The translations under genes and the position numbers were made by a program. A DNA stretch of 7,509 bases, from NCBI GenBank assembly GCA_022572335.1, contig JACZWD010000133.1, positions 1 to 7,509 of the forward strand. Direction: 5' to 3'. The notes beneath the pieces are model-generated. The model was not told where the DNA came from, did no database searches, and saw only the letters and a list, made by a program, of their open reading frames with translations. Source of the stretch: Pseudomonadota bacterium (lineage in GTDB: Bacteria; Pseudomonadota; Alphaproteobacteria; Rhodospirillales; 2-02-FULL-58-16). Shown here one piece after another: positions 7,338 through 7,509 of the stretch. Numbering within the stretch: the first letter of the stretch is position 1; every line of letters starts with the position of its first letter.

Positions 7338-7433
7338 CGGCCATGGGCGGCCATCGGACGTCGTCGCGCGGCTCTCGTGATGGGCCCCCATCAGGTCGAA
7401 CCGCGCTCCTAGCCGAATGGCCACCCATGGCCG
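7338..7433. repeat. Internal inverted repeat arm 2 of the element
   Basis: CGGCCATGGGCGGCCAT at 7338-7354 pairs with 7417-7433 with one mismatch (C7348 against A7423). After one bulged A (7416), CGG at 7355-7357 pairs with CCG at 7413-7415. Inside, GCGCGG (7366-7371) pairs with CCGCGC (7401-7406), and TGATGG/CCATCA (7378-7383 with 7388-7393) forms the tip over a 4-nt loop. The left arm is also a tandem of GGGCGGCCAT (7335-7344 and 7345-7354). Confidence 0.8.
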
Positions 7434-7468
7434 TCACACGTGTCATCCTATTATGATAGAGGGTACTA
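7434..7468 (-). repeat. Right terminal inverted repeat
   Basis: Reverse-complement partner of the left end. It ends in GAGGGTACTA and abuts arm 2 with no spacer. It includes the palindrome ACACGTGT at 7436-7443 and two overlapping -10-like hexamers pointing outward (TATTAT at 7449-7454, TATGAT at 7452-7457). No matching -35 is seen at standard spacing, so an outward promoter is not claimed. Confidence 0.85.
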
Positions 7469-7509
7469 AGTGGCCGGTTCGGCCCGGGTCTCGACGGTGA
7501 AAAAACAGC
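7469..7509. other. Right-edge sequence, no gene seen
   Basis: These 41 bases hold a short hairpin (GGCCG/CGGCC, 7472-7476 with 7480-7484, 3-nt loop) and an A6 run near the end. The hairpin has no T run after it on either strand. Nothing can be assigned. Confidence 0.5.

Larger units (their letters stand above)
7199..7468. mobile_element. Putative MITE-like element with TA target duplication
   Basis: The element is 266 bp (7201-7466) flanked by TA on both sides (7199-7200 and 7467-7468). The first 25 bases from the left TA match the reverse complement of the last 25 at 24 positions. A second matching block (ACGTGTGA at 7227-7234, TCACACGT at 7434-7441) extends the repeats to about 35 bp. There is no transposase and the small open frames crossing it are dictated by the palindromes. 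Terminal repeats, small size, no coding capacity and a TA repeat are the marks of miniature elements mobilised in trans by IS630/Tc1-mariner transposases; Neisseria Correia elements are a known parallel in form. The family is not recognised. A single copy in one window cannot prove mobility. A structured regulatory RNA or a nucleoid-protein site are alternatives. Confidence 0.7.

Noticed and set aside
7198..7446. 82-codon - strand frame inside the element, and + strand frames entering it
   Set aside because: Composition is dictated by the inverted repeats, there is no ribosome site, and the translations resemble nothing.
7449..7457. Outward promoter in the right terminal repeat
   Set aside because: TATTAT/TATGAT look like -10 boxes, but no -35 is found 16-18 nt upstream.

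Overview
The window looks like chromosomal DNA of a GC-rich alphaproteobacterium, probably near the Rhodospirillales. This is inferred from high-GC codon use and from a hopanoid cluster in the order D-E-F-G with hpnH, and could not be tested by a database search. Almost all of it codes for one pathway: making hopanoids, the bacterial sterol-like membrane lipids, from isoprenoid precursors.

Positions 24-4926 on the + strand hold hpnD, hpnE, shc (hpnF) and hpnG. HpnD and HpnE act in making squalene from farnesyl diphosphate, the cyclase Shc folds squalene into the hopane skeleton, and HpnG removes adenine from adenosylhopane. hpnD/hpnE and shc/hpnG each abut with no spacer and lie in the same reading frame, parted by a single TGA. 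The only real gap on this strand is 115 bp before shc; it holds an AT-rich patch and a hairpin. The gene expected before hpnD (hpnC) would lie off the left edge.

Positions 4879-7006 on the - strand hold ispH and then hpnH, 25 bp apart, running toward the + strand genes. IspH makes IPP and DMAPP, the precursors of the pathway. HpnH is the radical SAM enzyme that makes adenosylhopane, the substrate of HpnG. The 3' ends of hpnG and hpnH overlap by 48 bp, so the pathway is divided between two colliding transcription units with no room for a terminator between them.

Positions 7007-7509 have no credible gene. About 190 bp upstream of ispH lies a compact non-coding element of 266 bp. It is bounded by near-perfect terminal inverted repeats and by TA dinucleotides, and it encodes no transposase. 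It reads as a MITE of the TA-inserting (IS630/Tc1-mariner-like) type. Inside it are two further long inverted repeats, so the whole element can fold as a branched, three-way-junction structure. I do not recognise its family, and it is the most novel thing in the window. The six protein-coding genes are intact and ordinary for their families.
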